DNA of 64,000 nucleotides from Erysipelatoclostridium sp. AM42-17 (GTDB lineage Bacteria; Bacillota_I; Bacilli_A; Erysipelotrichales; Coprobacillaceae), in assembly GCF_003480255.1 (NCBI RefSeq), contig NZ_QUIN01000002.1, forward strand, positions 15,107 to 79,106, in the 5' to 3' direction. Below are positions 45,779 through 54,499 of the stretch, piece after piece. Position 1 is the stretch's first letter, and each line of letters begins with the position of its first letter. Under the pieces are notes generated by a model, which ran no database searches, was not told the origin of the DNA, and saw only the letters and a program-made list of their open reading frames with translations. The position numbers were made by a program, and so were the translations under genes.

Positions 45779-47182
45779 ATGGGCGGAATGTTTGGCGTTG
45801 TAAGTCGTCAGGATTGTGTGATGGACTTATTTTTTGGGATTGATTATCATTCTCATTTAGGAACAAAAAAAGGAGGAATGGCTGTTTATGGTGAACGTGG
45901 GTTTCAACGTTCAATTCATAATATTTCTAATTCACCTTTTCGTACTAAATTTGACCAAGATATTCATGAAATGAAAGGAAATTTAGGAATTGGATGTATT
46001 AGTGATAATGAACCTCAACCATTATTAGTTAATAGTCATTTAGGTAGTTACGCTATTGTTACTGTGGGGAAAGTAGCTAATATGGATCAATTAGTTCAAG
46101 AAGCATTTGAACATGGACATAGTCATTTTTTAGAGATGTCTGGTGGGGAAGTGAATCAAACTGAACTAGTAGCATCTCTCATTAATCAAAAAGAATCTAT
46201 TGTTGAAGGAATTAAAAATGTACATCGTAAAGTAAAAGGTTCTATTACTTTAATGTTAATGACACCTGAAGGTTTATATTTAGCACGAGATAAATTAGGA
46301 AGAACACCTTTAAATATCGGAAAAAAAGAAGATGCTTATTGTGCTTCTTTTGAATCTCATGCATATTTAAATTTAGGCTATCATCTTTATAAAGAATTAG
46401 GACCTGGAGAAGTTTTATTTTTAGATCATCATGGTATTAAACCATTAGTTAAGGCTAATGATAAAATGCGAATTTGTTCATTTTTATGGGTTTATTATGG
46501 TTATCCAACAAGCAGTTATGAAGGAAGAAATGTTGAAGAGATGCGTTATGAATGTGGTAAACTTCTCGCAAAAAGAGATCATGTTAAGACTGATTTGGTA
46601 GCCGGTGTCCCTGATAGTGGTATTGCTCATGCAATTGGTTATTCTAACGAATCAAAGACAAGATATGCTAGACCATTTATTAAATATACACCGACATGGC
46701 CTCGTTCGTTTATGCCAACGATTCAATCAGATCGTAATTTAATCGCAAAAATGAAGTTAATACCAATTCCTAGTTTAATCAAAGATAAATCATTATTATT
46801 AATTGATGATTCGATTGTAAGAGGTACCCAGTTAAGAGAAACAACTGAATTTTTATATCAAAGCGGAGCTAAAGAAGTGCATATTAGACCAGCCTGTCCA
46901 CCAATTGTGTTTGGATGTAAGTATTTGAATTTTTCAAGAAGTACCAGTGAGATGGATTTAATTACCCGTCGTGTGATTCGTAAATTTGAAGGAGAAAATG
47001 ATATTCATGTTTTAGATCAATATTGTGATCCTGATAGTCCAAAGTATGAAGCAATGGTTGAAGAAATTAGAAAAGAACTTAATTTTACATCACTACGTTA
47101 TCATCGTTTAGATGATATGATTGAAGCTATTGGTATTGAACCTTGTAAACTATGTACATATTGTTTTGATGGAAAAGAATAA
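45779..47182 (+). CDS. PurF-like amidophosphoribosyltransferase homologue lacking the N-terminal Cys
   Basis: The protein (467 residues from MGGMFGVVS) aligns over its whole length to PurF: an Ntn-type glutaminase domain (HSHLGTKKGGMAVYG, CISDNEPQP, HGHSHFLEMSGGE) and a phosphoribosyltransferase domain with LLLIDDSIVRGTQLRE binding PRPP. The nucleophile Cys that starts active glutaminases (CGxFG) is replaced by Gly. Cysteines at the end (CKLCTYC) recall the iron-sulfur ligands of Bacillus PurF. The start may also be 45761; the chosen one matches the family start, but its GGAG is 12 bases away. An extended -10 (TGT-TACAAT, 45734-45739) lies upstream. No purine genes are adjacent; its reaction is uncertain. 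Confidence 0.85.
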   Translation: MGGMFGVVSRQDCVMDLFFGIDYHSHLGTKKGGMAVYGERGFQRSIHNISNSPFRTKFDQDIHEMKGNLGIGCISDNEPQPLLVNSHLGSYAIVTVGKVANMDQLVQEAFEHGHSHFLEMSGGEVNQTELVASLINQKESIVEGIKNVHRKVKGSITLMLMTPEGLYLARDKLGRTPLNIGKKEDAYCASFESHAYLNLGYHLYKELGPGEVLFLDHHGIKPLVKANDKMRICSFLWVYYGYPTSSYEGRNVEEMRYECGKLLAKRDHVKTDLVAGVPDSGIAHAIGYSNESKTRYARPFIKYTPTWPRSFMPTIQSDRNLIAKMKLIPIPSLIKDKSLLLIDDSIVRGTQLRETTEFLYQSGAKEVHIRPACPPIVFGCKYLNFSRSTSEMDLITRRVIRKFEGENDIHVLDQYCDPDSPKYEAMVEEIRKELNFTSLRYHRLDDMIEAIGIEPCKLCTYCFDGKE

Positions 47183-47202
47183 AGAAGCCAAATGGCTTCT
47201 TT
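47181..47202. terminator. Bidirectional terminator between the PurF-like gene and pyrI
   Basis: AAAGAAGCC, AAAT loop, GGCTTCTTT, then TATTTTTT on the plus strand. Confidence 0.87.
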
Positions 47203-47624
47203 TATTTTTTATTGACTCTACTTTCACAATACATGCAACGATAAATTCTTTTTTCTTTATTTGCTAGATAAAAGATTTGATCTAATCCTGGTTCTACTGA
47301 TGTAATACAACGAGGATTTTTGCATTTTTCAATATTGACTATTTTTTCTGGTAAAGATAATTTTTTCTTTTCTACAATGTTACCATCTTTGATAATACAA
47401 ACAGTAATATTTGAATCTATGTATCCTAAAACATCTAAATCTATTTCATAATCATTATCAATTTTTAATATGTCTTTTCGTCCCATTTTATTTGATTTAA
47501 CATTTTTTATAATCGCAACTGAACAGTCTAGTTTATCAAGTCCTAGTGCTTCATAAACTTCCATTGCATTTCCTGCTGTAATATGATCTAAAACAATTCC
47601 ATTTAAAATACTATCTACTTTCAT
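47202..47624 (-). CDS. pyrI: Aspartate carbamoyltransferase regulatory subunit
   Basis: PyrI binds nucleotides and gives allosteric control of PyrB. The 140-residue protein has the allosteric domain ([15 protein letters not shown], then [12 protein letters not shown]) and the C-terminal zinc domain with the four Cys ligands in KCKNPRCI and RCMYCES. Length is a little under the E. coli subunit (153). It overlaps the pyrB stop by four bases, so equal synthesis of both subunits is favoured. Confidence 0.95.
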   Translation of the reverse strand: MKVDSILNGIVLDHITAGNAMEVYEALGLDKLDCSVAIIKNVKSNKMGRKDILKIDNDYEIDLDVLGYIDSNITVCIIKDGNIVEKKKLSLPEKIVNIEKCKNPRCITSVEPGLDQIFYLANKEKRIYRCMYCESRVNKK

Positions 47625-48553
47625 AATCTTTCTACCTCATTTTCTAATCCTAACATTGTCATAATTAATGCCATTCGCATATATTTTCCATTTGTTACTT
47701 GATCAAAATACTTAGCACGAGGATCATCATCAATCTCAGTAGCAATTTCATTAACACGAGGTAATGGATGCATGATAATTAAATCTTTTTTAGAGTTTTC
47801 TAATTTTTTCAAATCTAAAATATATGTATCTTTTAAACGGATATAATCTTGTTCATTAAAGAATCTTTCTTTTTGAACACGTGTCATATAAATAATATTA
47901 AGTTGATCAATGACATCTTCAATACGTTCAACTTCTTCATATTCTAAATTCTTAGCGTCAAGTAAATCATTTTTTAAATACTCTGGTATTTTTAATTCAC
48001 TTGGTGAAATAAAAATAAATTTAACTTTCTCATAACGTGATAAAGCTTTTAATAAAGAGTGAACAGTTCGTCCAAATTTTAAGTCTCCACAAAAACCAAT
48101 TGTAAGATGATCTAAACGTCCTTTTTCTCTTTTGATAGTAAGTAAATCTGTTAAAGTTTGAGTAGGATGATTATGTCCTCCATCACCAGCATTAATTAAA
48201 GGAACTTGGCTTTTCATTGATGCGACTAATGGAGCTCCTTCTTTAGGATGTCTCATTGCAATAATATCACAATAAGAAGACACTACACGAATGGTATCAG
48301 ATACTGTTTCTCCTTTTGATGAGCTACTTGAATTAGCTTCAGAGAATCCTAGTACTTGACCCCCTAAATAAAGCATCGCAGATTCAAAAGATAAACGTGT
48401 ACGCGTACTTGGTTCAAAGAATAATGTAGCTAATATTTTATGTTTACATACTTCTTGATAGCGAGTGCTATCTTTAATAATATCATTGGCTAAATCAATC
48501 AATTGATTGATTTGTTCAACTGATAAATCAATTGGGTCTATTAAATATTTCAT
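47621..48553 (-). CDS. pyrB: Aspartate carbamoyltransferase catalytic subunit
   Basis: PyrB makes carbamoyl-aspartate, the step before PyrC. The 310-residue enzyme has the carbamoyl-phosphate motif [15 protein letters not shown], the flexible loop [34 protein letters not shown] and the final [10 protein letters not shown]. With PyrI it should form the c6r6-type allosteric complex. AAGGAG precedes the ATG. It lies 11 kb from pyrCKD and has no comparable leader. Confidence 0.96.
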   Translation of the reverse strand: MKYLIDPIDLSVEQINQLIDLANDIIKDSTRYQEVCKHKILATLFFEPSTRTRLSFESAMLYLGGQVLGFSEANSSSSSKGETVSDTIRVVSSYCDIIAMRHPKEGAPLVASMKSQVPLINAGDGGHNHPTQTLTDLLTIKREKGRLDHLTIGFCGDLKFGRTVHSLLKALSRYEKVKFIFISPSELKIPEYLKNDLLDAKNLEYEEVERIEDVIDQLNIIYMTRVQKERFFNEQDYIRLKDTYILDLKKLENSKKDLIIMHPLPRVNEIATEIDDDPRAKYFDQVTNGKYMRMALIMTMLGLENEVERL

Positions 48554-48579
48554 GATTACACTCCTTTTATTTTTTTATT

Positions 48580-48588
48580 ATTATATCA
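48580..48588 (-). promoter_or_regulatory. Extended -10 promoter of pyrB-pyrI
   Basis: TGA-TATAAT on the minus strand, 27 bases before the pyrB ATG, with only a T-rich -35 region. The start would lie about 20 bases from the ATG, leaving no room for an attenuator. Confidence 0.55.
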
Positions 48589-48688
48589 CAAACTTATTAA
48601 TAAAAAATGCTTTTTAATCAGTATTGCAAATAACTATATCAAATCCTTATATTTTATTGTAGTATAAAAATATGAGGAAGTGATATAA

Positions 48689-49825
48689 ATGAAAATCATG
48701 ATTGCAAGTGATTCATATAAAGGAAGTTTATCTTCTAAAGAAGTAGCTCATTATATAAAGAAAGGAATTTTAGACGTTTTTCCCCACTGTCAAGTTGATC
48801 AAATAATGATTGGAGATGGTGGCGAAGGTACTGCTTTTAGTATCATTGAACAAACTGGTGGTCGTTTAATCACAATCAATACTTATAACGCTTTAAATCA
48901 ACCTATCAAAGCAACTTATGGGCTTTTAAAAAAGGATTGTGCTATTATCGATATGGCAAGTGCTTCAGGATTAACCTTAGTTAAAGAAAATAATGTCTTA
49001 AAAGCTAATACTTATGGTACAGGATTACTTATCAAAGATGCTTTAAACCAAGGATGTAAAACAATCTATTTAGGAATCGGTGGTAGTGCCACTAATGATG
49101 GTGGTATCGGTATGGCTCATGCCTTAGGCATCCGCTTTTTAGATTGTCATCAAGAAGAACTTGAACCCATCCCGTTAAACTTACCATTAATTGAAACAAT
49201 TGATATGGAAAACTTTGATCAACGTGTCTTCAATACGCAATTTATTATTATGTGTGATGTATCAAATCCTTTATGTGGTCCTCAAGGTGCAAGTGCCATC
49301 TTTGGTCCTCAAAAAGGTGCAAAATGCCAAGATATCAAATTTTTAGATCAGGGATTACAACATTTAGCCAATGTAGTCAAAAAGACATTTCATCAAAATT
49401 ATCAAGACTTACCTGGTGCCGGCGCTGCTGGTGGCTTAGGTTTTGGACTTGTTGCTTTTTGTCATGGTCAATTACATTCAGGTATTGAAACCATTTTAAA
49501 AATTCTTGATTTTGAAGACAAAATAAAAGATTGTGATCTTGTGATTACAGGTGAAGGTTGCCTTGATTACCAATCTATCTATGGAAAAGTCCCAATAGGT
49601 GTTGCTTCTATCGCTAAAAAGCTTAATATTCCAACTATTGCGATTGCTGGATCAATTGGAGAAGAGATTGAACCTGTTTATCAATACCTTGATGCAATAG
49701 AGAGCAGTGTTGTACGTCCTGGTTCCTTGTCTGATGCAATCAACCAAGCATCAAACAATGTTTATCAAGCTACAATACGCATCATGAAAAGCATGGCTTT
49801 AGGAATGACATTAACAAAAAAATGA
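48689..49825 (+). CDS. Glycerate kinase (GlxK/GarK family)
   Basis: The 378-residue kinase phosphorylates glycerate for entry into lower glycolysis. The family start ASDSYKGSLSSKEVAHYIKKG, the region IMIGDGGEGTAFSI, GIGGSATNDGGIGMA, PGAGAAGGLGFG and the nucleotide-proximal VITGEGCLDYQSIYGK are all intact. Length is normal. Whether 2- or 3-phosphoglycerate is produced cannot be told. GAGGAAGTGAT precedes the ATG. It diverges from pyrB. Confidence 0.93.
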   Translation: MKIMIASDSYKGSLSSKEVAHYIKKGILDVFPHCQVDQIMIGDGGEGTAFSIIEQTGGRLITINTYNALNQPIKATYGLLKKDCAIIDMASASGLTLVKENNVLKANTYGTGLLIKDALNQGCKTIYLGIGGSATNDGGIGMAHALGIRFLDCHQEELEPIPLNLPLIETIDMENFDQRVFNTQFIIMCDVSNPLCGPQGASAIFGPQKGAKCQDIKFLDQGLQHLANVVKKTFHQNYQDLPGAGAAGGLGFGLVAFCHGQLHSGIETILKILDFEDKIKDCDLVITGEGCLDYQSIYGKVPIGVASIAKKLNIPTIAIAGSIGEEIEPVYQYLDAIESSVVRPGSLSDAINQASNNVYQATIRIMKSMALGMTLTKK

Positions 49826-49846
49826 TTCTATATGAACTAGTCAAGT

Positions 49847-49885
49847 AAAAGTAGACTAGAGTGTTTTTACTCTTTGTCTACTTTT
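49847..49885. terminator. Bidirectional terminator between the glycerate kinase and DMT genes
   Basis: AAAAGTAGAC and GTCTACTTTT form the outer stem with an inner AGAGT/ACTCT pair; it overlaps the end of the DMT gene. Confidence 0.82.
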
Positions 49886-50760
49886 ATCATATCACTACAT
49901 ATTGAATCATTTTTTTGTTGAATAAGAAAACTGGCAATGGCTACACCTATAATGATAATATAACCGATAATACTATAAATATCGGGAATTTGATTTAATA
50001 AAATAAATCCTAAAATAGCCGCAAATAAGATTTGCGTATAATCATAAACTGAAATATCTCTTGCTGGAGCATAAGTATAAGCGGCTGTAATTGAAAATTG
50101 TCCCCCTGCTGCCATCAATCCAGCCAACAATAATAAACCTAATTGTGAAAGTGTCATGGGTACATAATGGAAAATTAAATAAGGGACAACTGATAAACAA
50201 GAAAAACATGAAAAGAAAAAGACTATTTTCGGTCCTGGTACACCCTGTTTTCCTAATTGACGCACACAGGTATAAGCAATTCCTGCTCCCATAGCGCCTA
50301 ATACTCCAATAAGTGAATCAATTTGATTCATAAAATGAACAGTAGGTTTAATTACAAATAAAGCCCCGATAAAGGCAATAACAATCGATATTTTTTGTAC
50401 GCGATTCGCTTTTTCCTTTAAAAATAATGAAGAAAAAATAATAACAAAAAATGGTGACAATTTATTAAGCATTGATGCATCGCTTACTAGAAGATGATCT
50501 ACAGCATAAAAATTACATAATATTCCTAAAGTACCAAAAGTACTTCTTAATATAAGCATTGGTAAATCTTTTGTATTATATTTAAAATCATTATGATCTT
50601 TAATTAAAATAATTAAAGCAAATAAAGCGGCAATAAGATTTCTAAAAAAACTCTTTTGAATAGAAGGCAAATCTCCTGATAATTTAACAAAAACATTCAT
50701 TGCTGCAAAAAAGAATGCAGCAAAAATAATACAAACCATTCCTTTTTTCGTATTTTTCAT
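49867..50760 (-). CDS. DMT-superfamily (EamA) transporter
   Basis: The 297-residue protein has ten hydrophobic segments arranged as two EamA repeats. The first repeat starts KGMVCIIFAAFFFAAMNVFVKL, the second GVLGAMGAGIAYTCVRQLGK, and the short polar loops KLSPFFVIIFSSLFLKE and YDYTQILFAAILGFILLNQ mark the ends. Members export amino acids or other metabolites; the cargo is unknown. AAGGAG precedes the ATG. Confidence 0.86.
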   Translation of the reverse strand: MKNTKKGMVCIIFAAFFFAAMNVFVKLSGDLPSIQKSFFRNLIAALFALIILIKDHNDFKYNTKDLPMLILRSTFGTLGILCNFYAVDHLLVSDASMLNKLSPFFVIIFSSLFLKEKANRVQKISIVIAFIGALFVIKPTVHFMNQIDSLIGVLGAMGAGIAYTCVRQLGKQGVPGPKIVFFFSCFSCLSVVPYLIFHYVPMTLSQLGLLLLAGLMAAGGQFSITAAYTYAPARDISVYDYTQILFAAILGFILLNQIPDIYSIIGYIIIIGVAIASFLIQQKNDSICSDMIKVDKE

Positions 50761-50819
50761 TTTAAAACTCCTTTACATGTAAATGAATATACTAAAAAAA
50801 TGAACTCATGTCTAATAAA

Positions 50820-50839
50820 AAAAGAGCTTTCGCTCTTTT
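50820..50839 (-). terminator. Terminator of the cold-shock gene
   Basis: AAAAGAGC, GAAA loop, GCTCTTTT and more T residues on the minus strand. Confidence 0.9.
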
Positions 50840-51047
50840 ATTCATCAATTTTAACGACTTGATGAGCTTGTAAACCACGATCTCCTTCAACAAGTTCAAA
50901 CTCAACTTTTTGTCCTGGATCAACAGTTTTAAATCCTTCTTGAACAATTTGTGAGTAATGGAAGAAAATATCTCTTTCTTCACCTTCCATGTTAATAAAT
51001 CCAAATCCTTTGTCTTTATTAAAGTTTTTAACAATTCCAATAGCCAT
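50838..51047 (-). CDS. CspA-family cold-shock protein
   Basis: The 69-residue single CSD domain binds single-stranded RNA/DNA. RNP1 is [10 protein letters not shown] and RNP2 is DIFFHYSQI; the remaining strands [14 protein letters not shown] and AHQVVKIDE complete the barrel. AAGGAG precedes the ATG. An 82-residue frame overlapping it on the same strand is a shadow. It is a single-gene unit and, like many csp genes, likely highly expressed. Confidence 0.95.
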   Translation of the reverse strand: MAIGIVKNFNKDKGFGFINMEGEERDIFFHYSQIVQEGFKTVDPGQKVEFELVEGDRGLQAHQVVKIDE

Positions 51048-51134
51048 GATAACTTCTCCTTCTAAAAAATATTTCTATAATTATCTTACTACAATTCATA
51101 AAGATAGACAACATAAAATTGTAAGCGTATTCAG

Positions 51135-51833
51135 TTAACTATCAATTTCCATCACAATTTTGACATTATTTTGTTTTTCTAAAAAATGTCCTAAATCACT
51201 TGGAGTAATCATTTTTTGATTAAAAACCGTAGATACCTGATCTATTTTTAAATTAATTTTAAGTAATGCATAGTATATGAGTTCACTGCAATATAAAGCT
51301 TGATCATCAAATGTCTTCATAGCATAGTCATAAGGTGTTCCTAAATAGTCCATTGCACCATTGATATATTGACACTTTAAAGCTGAATCAATAGTAAAAC
51401 GATAGACAATAAACGATTTTAAAAATGAATCGTTTTCTAAATTAGCCATTTGTTTTAATTCTCGAATCTTTACGCCTGTACTATTGGCATCAACTATCAA
51501 GATTTCATTACCTAATTTATAATACTTTAAAATTTCTTGATAGTATTTTTGATTTGAATTATAAACACTTGTAAATTGTTGTTTAGTGCCAATATAGATT
51601 AAACTATGTTTCCATTTACCAGGAATGGCAAAACTACTTAAATAATGAGTATGTTCTAAATTGATAATATCCCCACATTCAAATTGATTAACATAGTTCA
51701 ATAATTGACTATACGTAATATGCGTATTTTGACTGACTACTTTTTGATCTTTTGGTTTGTCTAAATAAAAAGAGCAGGTTAACAAACCTGCTACAATGAT
51801 CATGAATAAAATCTTTGTGATTTTTCCTTTCAT
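51135..51833 (-). CDS. YiiX/YebB-like NlpC/P60 superfamily hydrolase, membrane-anchored or secreted
   Basis: The 232-residue protein starts with an N-terminal hydrophobic segment (ITKILFMIIVAGLLTCSFYL), a signal anchor or lipoprotein-like signal (LLTC). The rest matches permuted NlpC/P60 proteins of the YiiX type: FECGDIINLEH, PGKWKHSLIYIG with the likely catalytic His, and ALYCSELIYYALL with the Cys. Members cleave peptide or ester bonds in cell-wall or lipid substrates. It is nine bases after tex and probably cotranscribed. Confidence 0.78.
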   Translation of the reverse strand: MKGKITKILFMIIVAGLLTCSFYLDKPKDQKVVSQNTHITYSQLLNYVNQFECGDIINLEHTHYLSSFAIPGKWKHSLIYIGTKQQFTSVYNSNQKYYQEILKYYKLGNEILIVDANSTGVKIRELKQMANLENDSFLKSFIVYRFTIDSALKCQYINGAMDYLGTPYDYAMKTFDDQALYCSELIYYALLKINLKIDQVSTVFNQKMITPSDLGHFLEKQNNVKIVMEIDS

Positions 51834-51841
51834 TATTTCAC

Positions 51842-53986
51842 CTAGTCTTTAAGCATGCTGAGTGCAACACGTTGTTTTTTTAAATCTACATCTATAACTG
51901 ATACTTCAACGATATCACCAATGCTTAATTTATCTAGTGGATGTTTAATTCTTTCATGCGATATTTTAGAAATATGCACTAATCCGTCATTTTTTAACCC
52001 AATATCAATAAAGGCACCAAAATCAACTACATTTCTGACCGTTCCTTCTAATGTCATACCTACTTTTAAATCTTCAATATGAAGAATATCTTTCTTTAAT
52101 TGTGGTGTAGCGTATTCATCACGAGGTGAACGATTAGGTTTTATTAAACTATCAATGATATCCTCTAATGTATATTGGTCAATTTCAAGATGTTTTATAA
52201 CATCTTCTTTTAAAATATGATCTAAGGCTTCTTTGATTTCTGGTGTACCTAAATCATCTAAAGATAATCCTATTTCTTTTAATAACGCTTGTGTTTGTTC
52301 ATAGTTTTCAGGATAAATAGCTGTGTTATCTAAAGGATTATTGGCATCAGGAACACGTAAAAAACCAATTGCCTGTTCGTATGTTTTTGCTCCTAATTTT
52401 TTTACATTTTTTATTTGCTGACGATCTGTAAATTTACCATATTCATTACGATAAGCAACAATATTACTTGCTACTGAAGCGTTTAAACCTGCTACATATT
52501 GTAATAGCGATTGTGAAGCAGTATTGATATCAACACCTACATTATTCACTGTTTTTTCTACGACGAAGTCTAACTGCTCTTCTAATTCCTTTTGCGGAAT
52601 ATCATGTTGATATTGTCCTACTGAAATAGCTTTAGGTTCAATTTTTACTAATTCAGCTAAAGGATCTTGTAATCTTCTGGCAATAGATACTGCTGATCTT
52701 TCTTCTACATGAAGATCAGGAAATTCTTCTTTAGCAAGTTTACTTGCAGAATAAACTGAAGCACCAGCTTCACTGACAATCGCAAAATCTACATCTAAAT
52801 GATTTTCTTGAATCAATTTAGCGATAAATGCTTCTGTTTCTCTTGATGCTGTCCCATTTCCTATAGCGATAATTTCAACATGATACTGTTGAATTAATTT
52901 TAAAAGTAATTGTTTTTCTTTATCATAGTTATTTTTAGGGATAGTAATAAATACTTTATCAATATGTAATACTTTCCCTGTTGTATCTACTACTGCGAGT
53001 TTACATCCTGTACGATAAGCTGGATCAACTCCTAAAACGATTTTATTTTTTAAAGGTGCTTGCATTAATAGATTTTCTAAGTTGACGGAGAATACTTTTA
53101 ATGCTTGCTCATCTGCTTTTTGTGTCAATTCCTTGCGTACTTCTCTTTCAATTGAAGGAAAAAGTAAGCGACGAAAACTGTCAGTAACTGCTTCTAATAA
53201 ATAGTCATTCGCCTTGCTTTGACGCTGATGAGTTACTCCTCGATAAATATACTGAATAAAATAATCTTGGTCTACTTCAATGTTAACTTGTATAACCTTT
53301 TCTTTTTCAGCACGATTAATAGCTAAAATGCGATGAGATACAATAGATTGGACACGTTCATGGTAATCGTAATACATCTCATATACTTTTTGTTCATCTT
53401 GATGTTTTTTCTTTTCAGTTGTTTGCAGTATTCCTCTTTTATAAATCATATCTTTAACAAATTTACGATATTTAATATCATCAGCTACGGCTTCAGCAAT
53501 AATATCTTTTGCTCCTTGCATGGCTTCTTCTACTGTTGAAACTTGATCATTTAAATATTTATTTGCTTCTTTTAATGGGTCATTTTGAGGTAAAGAAAGT
53601 AAAAATTGAGCTAAAGGTTCTAGCCCTTTTGCTTTAGCTTCTGTTGCTTTTGTTTTTCTTTTTTCTTTATATGGTCGATATAAATCTTCAACATCACTTA
53701 ATTGTTTTGCTTTTAAAATATTTTCTTTTAAAGAAGCTGTAAGCATCCCTTTTTCATCTATTAAACGAATAACATCTTCTTTTCTTTTTAATAAATTAAC
53801 TTGATATTGATAATATTTATCAATTGTTCTAATTTGGTCTTCATCTAAAGCTCCTGTTTTTTCTTTTCGATAACGGGCAATAAAAGGAACAGTATTGCCT
53901 TGTTCTAATAAAGATAACACTGCTTCTACCTGTTTATTTGTGATAGTTAATTCTTCTGCAATTGTTTTAATAATATCTTGATTCAT
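51842..53986 (-). CDS. tex: Tex-family RNA-binding protein
   Basis: Tex is a nucleic-acid-binding transcription accessory protein. In 714 residues: an HTH-rich N-terminus (EELTITNKQVEAVLSLLEQG), a YqgF/RuvC-like domain (IVLGVDPAYRTGCKLAVVD), the highly conserved segment ISVGQYQHDIPQKELEEQLDFVVE, helix-hairpin-helix repeats, and a C-terminal S1 domain (GMTLEGTVRNVVDFGAFIDIGLKNDGLVHIS). Length is typical. AGGAG precedes the ATG; it lies between the NUDIX and YiiX-like genes. Confidence 0.95.
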   Translation of the reverse strand: MNQDIIKTIAEELTITNKQVEAVLSLLEQGNTVPFIARYRKEKTGALDEDQIRTIDKYYQYQVNLLKRKEDVIRLIDEKGMLTASLKENILKAKQLSDVEDLYRPYKEKRKTKATEAKAKGLEPLAQFLLSLPQNDPLKEANKYLNDQVSTVEEAMQGAKDIIAEAVADDIKYRKFVKDMIYKRGILQTTEKKKHQDEQKVYEMYYDYHERVQSIVSHRILAINRAEKEKVIQVNIEVDQDYFIQYIYRGVTHQRQSKANDYLLEAVTDSFRRLLFPSIEREVRKELTQKADEQALKVFSVNLENLLMQAPLKNKIVLGVDPAYRTGCKLAVVDTTGKVLHIDKVFITIPKNNYDKEKQLLLKLIQQYHVEIIAIGNGTASRETEAFIAKLIQENHLDVDFAIVSEAGASVYSASKLAKEEFPDLHVEERSAVSIARRLQDPLAELVKIEPKAISVGQYQHDIPQKELEEQLDFVVEKTVNNVGVDINTASQSLLQYVAGLNASVASNIVAYRNEYGKFTDRQQIKNVKKLGAKTYEQAIGFLRVPDANNPLDNTAIYPENYEQTQALLKEIGLSLDDLGTPEIKEALDHILKEDVIKHLEIDQYTLEDIIDSLIKPNRSPRDEYATPQLKKDILHIEDLKVGMTLEGTVRNVVDFGAFIDIGLKNDGLVHISKISHERIKHPLDKLSIGDIVEVSVIDVDLKKQRVALSMLKD

Positions 53987-53994
53987 AACTTCTC

Positions 53995-54405
53995 CTAACG
54001 ATAATATTCACTAATTGTATAAATGATATCCTGATAGATTTCTTCATTTAAATACTCTTTTAATTCACTTGATTTTACAAAGCGATAATCAGTATGTTCA
54101 TGAGATAAAATAACATGGTCATCATTTGCTAAACATAAATAACCAATTCCCACAGTTTGGTAATCGCTACGTATCTTTGTAAAAGTATAAGCTGGTTTTA
54201 CAATATCAATTGTGAGTCCCGTTTCTTCTTTTAGTTCACGAATTAACGCTTGATTCGGTGTCTCACCATATTCTAAACCACCACCTGGTAATTCCCAATA
54301 ACCTAATCCATCACTTGATGGTCGTACTCTTTTCATTAGTAATATTTTTTTGTTGTAAATAACAATGCCTTTGACTGTAATATGAAATCTTATCTTTTCC
54401 ATCAT
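53995..54405 (-). CDS. NUDIX hydrolase
   Basis: Two adjacent ATGs (54405 and 54402) follow AAGGAG; the product has about 135 residues. The Nudix box GGGLEYGETPNQALIRELKEETGL (with the REx2EE core) is complete, after LLMKRVRPSSDGLGYWELPGGG. The substrate, a nucleoside diphosphate linked to some group X, cannot be predicted. It lies nine bases upstream of tex. Confidence 0.92.
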   Translation of the reverse strand: MMEKIRFHITVKGIVIYNKKILLMKRVRPSSDGLGYWELPGGGLEYGETPNQALIRELKEETGLTIDIVKPAYTFTKIRSDYQTVGIGYLCLANDDHVILSHEHTDYRFVKSSELKEYLNEEIYQDIIYTISEYYR

Positions 54406-54452
54406 GATTCTCCTTTGTATACAGTATATCATACCATTATTTATTAAATTTG

Positions 54453-54481
54453 TTTAAAAAATATTGTGAAAAATGTATAAT
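54453..54481 (+). promoter_or_regulatory. Promoter of pepV
   Basis: TTTAAA (54453-54458), 17-base spacer, TATAAT (54476-54481); the ATG follows after about 18 bases. Confidence 0.65.
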
Positions 54482-54499
54482 ATTTTTCGAGGTGATAAA

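Noticed and set aside
48554-48688. Second attenuator before pyrB
   Set aside because: The extended -10 box leaves only about 20 transcribed bases before the ATG, and there is no hairpin.
50792-51040. 82-codon frame overlapping the cold-shock gene
   Set aside because: It is the same DNA in another frame; the CspA frame has intact RNP motifs and an SD.
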